The notes under the pieces are model-generated. The model searched no databases. It was not told the DNA's origin and saw only the letters and a list, made by a program, of their open reading frames with translations. Below, piece after piece: positions 5,373-7,423 of a stretch of DNA of 7,423 nucleotides. Within the stretch, counting starts at the first letter, position 1; the number at the start of each line of letters is the position of its first letter. The stretch comes from Candidatus Pullichristensenella stercoripullorum. Its GTDB lineage: Bacteria > Bacillota > Clostridia > Christensenellales > Aristaeellaceae. The translations under genes were made by a program, and so were the position numbers. The stretch spans positions 1 through 7,423 of the forward strand of contig DVGE01000141.1 of NCBI GenBank assembly GCA_018712885.1, in the 5' to 3' direction.

Positions 5373-6515
5373 ATGCGAGAAGTTTTGCTGGTACGCTTTG
5401 GCGAAGTCCATTTGAAGGGGCAGAACCGCCCCTATTTTCTCAAGACGCTCACCGAAAACGTCCGCCGCGCCGTCAAGCCCCTGGGCGGGCAGGTGTGGCT
5501 GGCCGATTCGCGCATCTACGTCGCCGGCGTGGAGGATATGCGCGCCTGCGGCGAGCGCGTGCGCCGCGTGTTCGGCGTCTACTCGGTCAGCCCCGCGTGG
5601 GAGCTGCCCAAGGAGTTTGACGTCATCGCCGCCAAGTGCGTGGAAATGATGCGCCCGCTCTCCGGCTCGTTCAAGGTCTTTGCCCGCCGCTCGGACAAGC
5701 ACTTTCCCATGAACTCCATGGAGATCGCCACCGAGATCGGCGGCCGCGTGCTGGAGGACAACGCCCAATTGCGCGTGGACGTCCACCACCCCGAACACCG
5801 CCTCAACGTCGAGATCCGCGACCACGCCTACGTCTGCGTCGAGGAATGGAAGGCCGTGGGCGGCATGCCCATGGGCACAGGAGGCAAGGCGGCGCTTTTG
5901 CTCTCCGGCGGCATCGACAGCCCCGTGGCCGGTTATCAGCTGATGAAGCGCGGCGTCACCACCTGCGCCATCCACTTCCAAAGCCCGCCCTACACCGGCG
6001 AACTGGCGCTGGACAAGGTATTGCAGCTGGCCAAAATACTGGGCGAATACGAAAACGGCATGCGCGTCTACCTCGTGCCCTTTACCAAGGTGCAGACGGA
6101 GATCCACGAAAAATGCCCCGAGGGCCTTGGCACGCTCATCACCCGCCGCTTCATGATGCGCATCGCCGAGCGTCTGGCGCGCAAATTCGGCGCTCTGGCG
6201 CTCATCACCGGCGAAAGCCTCGGGCAGGTGGCCAGCCAGACCATGGAGGCCATCACCTGCACGGACGCGGTGGTCGGCATGCCCGTGTTCCGCCCGCTCA
6301 TCGGCATGGACAAACTGGAGATCACCGAGATCGCCGAAAAGATCGGCACCTACGAGACCTCCATCCTGCCCTATGAGGACTGCTGCACCGTGTTCACCCC
6401 CCGCCATCCCGTCACCAAGCCCAAACTCGACACCATGCCGGACGCCGAGCGCAAACTGGATGTCGAGGCGCTGGTCGCAGAAGCCGTGGAGAACACGCGC
6501 GTAGAGATCGTATGA
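5373..6515 (+). CDS. thiI: tRNA 4-thiouridine synthetase ThiI (no rhodanese domain)
   Basis: ThiI activates uridine 8 of tRNA by adenylation with ATP and replaces oxygen with sulfur, giving s4U, a near-UV sensor in bacterial tRNA. The 380 residues show an N-terminal ferredoxin-like part (1-55, starting MREVLLVRFGEVHLKG), a tRNA-binding THUMP domain (about 55-160) and a PP-loop ATPase domain from about 172 with LLLSGGIDSPVAG (175-187) and the family signature ITGESLGQVASQT (278-290). Cys337-Cys338 in PYEDCC align with the position of E. coli Cys344. E. coli ThiI is about 100 residues longer and carries a C-terminal rhodanese domain with the persulfide cysteine; this protein stops before it. 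Sulfur must then pass directly from the neighbouring desulfurase, as described for the Bacillus pair. The thiazole (thiamine) role of E. coli ThiI depends on its rhodanese domain and is therefore less likely. AGGAG lies 6 bases before the ATG. The stop overlaps the helicase start. Confidence 0.97.
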   Translation: MREVLLVRFGEVHLKGQNRPYFLKTLTENVRRAVKPLGGQVWLADSRIYVAGVEDMRACGERVRRVFGVYSVSPAWELPKEFDVIAAKCVEMMRPLSGSFKVFARRSDKHFPMNSMEIATEIGGRVLEDNAQLRVDVHHPEHRLNVEIRDHAYVCVEEWKAVGGMPMGTGGKAALLLSGGIDSPVAGYQLMKRGVTTCAIHFQSPPYTGELALDKVLQLAKILGEYENGMRVYLVPFTKVQTEIHEKCPEGLGTLITRRFMMRIAERLARKFGALALITGESLGQVASQTMEAITCTDAVVGMPVFRPLIGMDKLEITEIAEKIGTYETSILPYEDCCTVFTPRHPVTKPKLDTMPDAERKLDVEALVAEAVENTRVEIV

Positions 6516-7423
6516 ACGTCGAAAGCTACATCGAACACCTGAAGAGCAGCCCGTCGTTTATGAAAAACGTCACCTCGTGGCGCGTGCTGCCCGCGCGGGA
6601 GGCGAAGTACGCCGATTTTCCCGTCGGGCTGGACGCGCGCCTCGTCGCGGCGCTTTCCCGCCGCGGCATCGAGCGGCCCTACATCCACCAGCGCCTCGCC
6701 ATGGAGGCGGCGCTGGCGGGAGAGGACTGCGTGGTGGTCACGCCTACGGCCTCGGGCAAGACGCTCTGCTACAACGTGCCCGTCCTCAACGCCATTTTGC
6801 AAAACGAGGCTGACCGCGCCCTCTACATCTTCCCCACCAAGGCGCTTTCCAGCGACCAGGCGGCGGAACTCTATTCCCTCATTGAGGATATGGGCGCGGA
6901 GGTCAAGGCCTACACCTACGATGGCGACACCCCCGCTTCGGCGCGCACGGCCATCCGTCAGGCGGGCCACGTGGTGGTCACCAACCCGGACATGCTCCAT
7001 CAGGGCATCTTGCCGCACCACGCCAAGTGGGTCAAGCTCTTTGAAAACCTCCGCTACGTGGTCATCGACGAGATCCACGCCTATCGCGGCGTGTTCGGCT
7101 CCAACCTCGCCAACGTCATCCGCCGCTTAAAGCGCGTCTGCGCCTTCTACGGCTCCCATCCCACGTTTATCTGCTGCTCGGCCACCATCGCCAACCCGGG
7201 CGAGCTCGCCGAAGCGATGATCGGCCGCCCCGTGCGCCTCATCGACGAAAACGGCGCGCCCGCGGGCGAGCGCCACGTGGTCTTTTACGATCCGCCGGTC
7301 GTCAACCGCCAACTCGGCATCCGCGCCGGCTCCATCCCGGAAACGCGCAACATCGCCGCCGGGCTTTTGCGCGCCGGGGTGCAGTCCATCGTCTTTGCCC
7401 GCGCCCGCCTCACCGTGGAGGTG
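6512..7423 (+). CDS. DEAD/DEAH-box helicase, YprA/MrfA-like, 3'-truncated by window
   Basis: The first 304 codons of a superfamily 2 helicase run open to the window end. In order: a Q-motif-like YIHQ (Gln60), Walker A TPTASGKTL (77-85), motif Ia PTKAL (108-112), motif Ib TNPDML (157-162), motif II DEIH (186-189) in VVIDEIHAYRG, and motif III CSATIANP (222-229), after which the second RecA-like domain begins (QSIVFARAR, 291-299). The wording of these motifs matches the DUF1998-containing helicases typified by B. subtilis YprA (MrfA), usually 750 residues or more; MrfA unwinds DNA with 3'-5' polarity and works in repair of mitomycin C damage. The decisive C-terminal Zn/DUF1998 part is outside the window, so the subfamily is an inference. 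The ATG at 6512 overlaps the thiI stop (ATGA), implying translational coupling. No separate ribosome site is strong here, which fits re-initiation. Confidence 0.93.
   Translation, partial: MNVESYIEHLKSSPSFMKNVTSWRVLPAREAKYADFPVGLDARLVAALSRRGIERPYIHQRLAMEAALAGEDCVVVTPTASGKTLCYNVPVLNAILQNEADRALYIFPTKALSSDQAAELYSLIEDMGAEVKAYTYDGDTPASARTAIRQAGHVVVTNPDMLHQGILPHHAKWVKLFENLRYVVIDEIHAYRGVFGSNLANVIRRLKRVCAFYGSHPTFICCSATIANPGELAEAMIGRPVRLIDENGAPAGERHVVFYDPPVVNRQLGIRAGSIPETRNIAAGLLRAGVQSIVFARARLTVEV

Noticed and set aside
5358..6407. A 349-codon minus-strand open frame opposite thiI
   Set aside because: Same reason: thiI is unmistakable and the antisense frame has only biased composition.

Overview
The window looks like chromosomal DNA of a GC-rich Clostridia-type Firmicute (my inference: a gut-associated Oscillospirales/Christensenellales-like lineage). 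The grounds are purine-rich GGAGG ribosome binding sites, very GC-rich third codon positions, the UPF0237 ACT + UPF0210 gene pair, a NifS-type desulfurase next to a ThiI without a rhodanese domain, and a YprA/MrfA-type helicase. I see no rRNA, tRNA, CRISPR array, insertion sequence or phage gene. Both ends of the window cut through genes.

Layout. The left half (1-3518) is read on the minus strand and the right half (3680-7423) on the plus strand. They diverge from a ~160-base intergenic region (3519-3679) that carries a strong plus promoter (TCGACA, 16 bp, TATAAT with an extended -10) and a consensus -10 facing the other way. Minus strand, in order of transcription: a 462-residue membrane-anchored zinc-ribbon protein with Ig-like and OB-like outer domains (2130-3518); a small cysteine-rich protein (1755-1997) whose stop codon lies in a terminator-like stem; a 240-base AT-richer spacer with a strong stem-loop in the leader of the next gene; the ACT-domain protein (1229-1510); and the UPF0210 enzyme-like protein (1-1217, cut off at the window start).

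Plus strand: a tight operon of a two-helix membrane protein of DUF6106 type (3680-4252), a cysteine desulfurase (4249-5370), ThiI (5373-6515) and a DEAD/DEAH helicase (6512-7423, cut off at the window end). Two of its junctions are 4-base ATGA overlaps and the third has a 2-base gap, so all four proteins are probably made from one message with translational coupling. The desulfurase strips sulfur from cysteine and hands it as persulfide to ThiI, which thiolates uridine 8 of tRNA. The membrane protein and the helicase have no established role in that reaction.

Most of the window is ordinary housekeeping sequence. The points worth a second look are the architecture of the 462-residue protein, the unassigned small Cys-rich protein, the structured leader and clustered TTAC/GTAA half-sites upstream of the ACT gene, and the coupling of a membrane protein and a repair-type helicase to tRNA thiolation genes. 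I did not find a convincing new multi-gene system.
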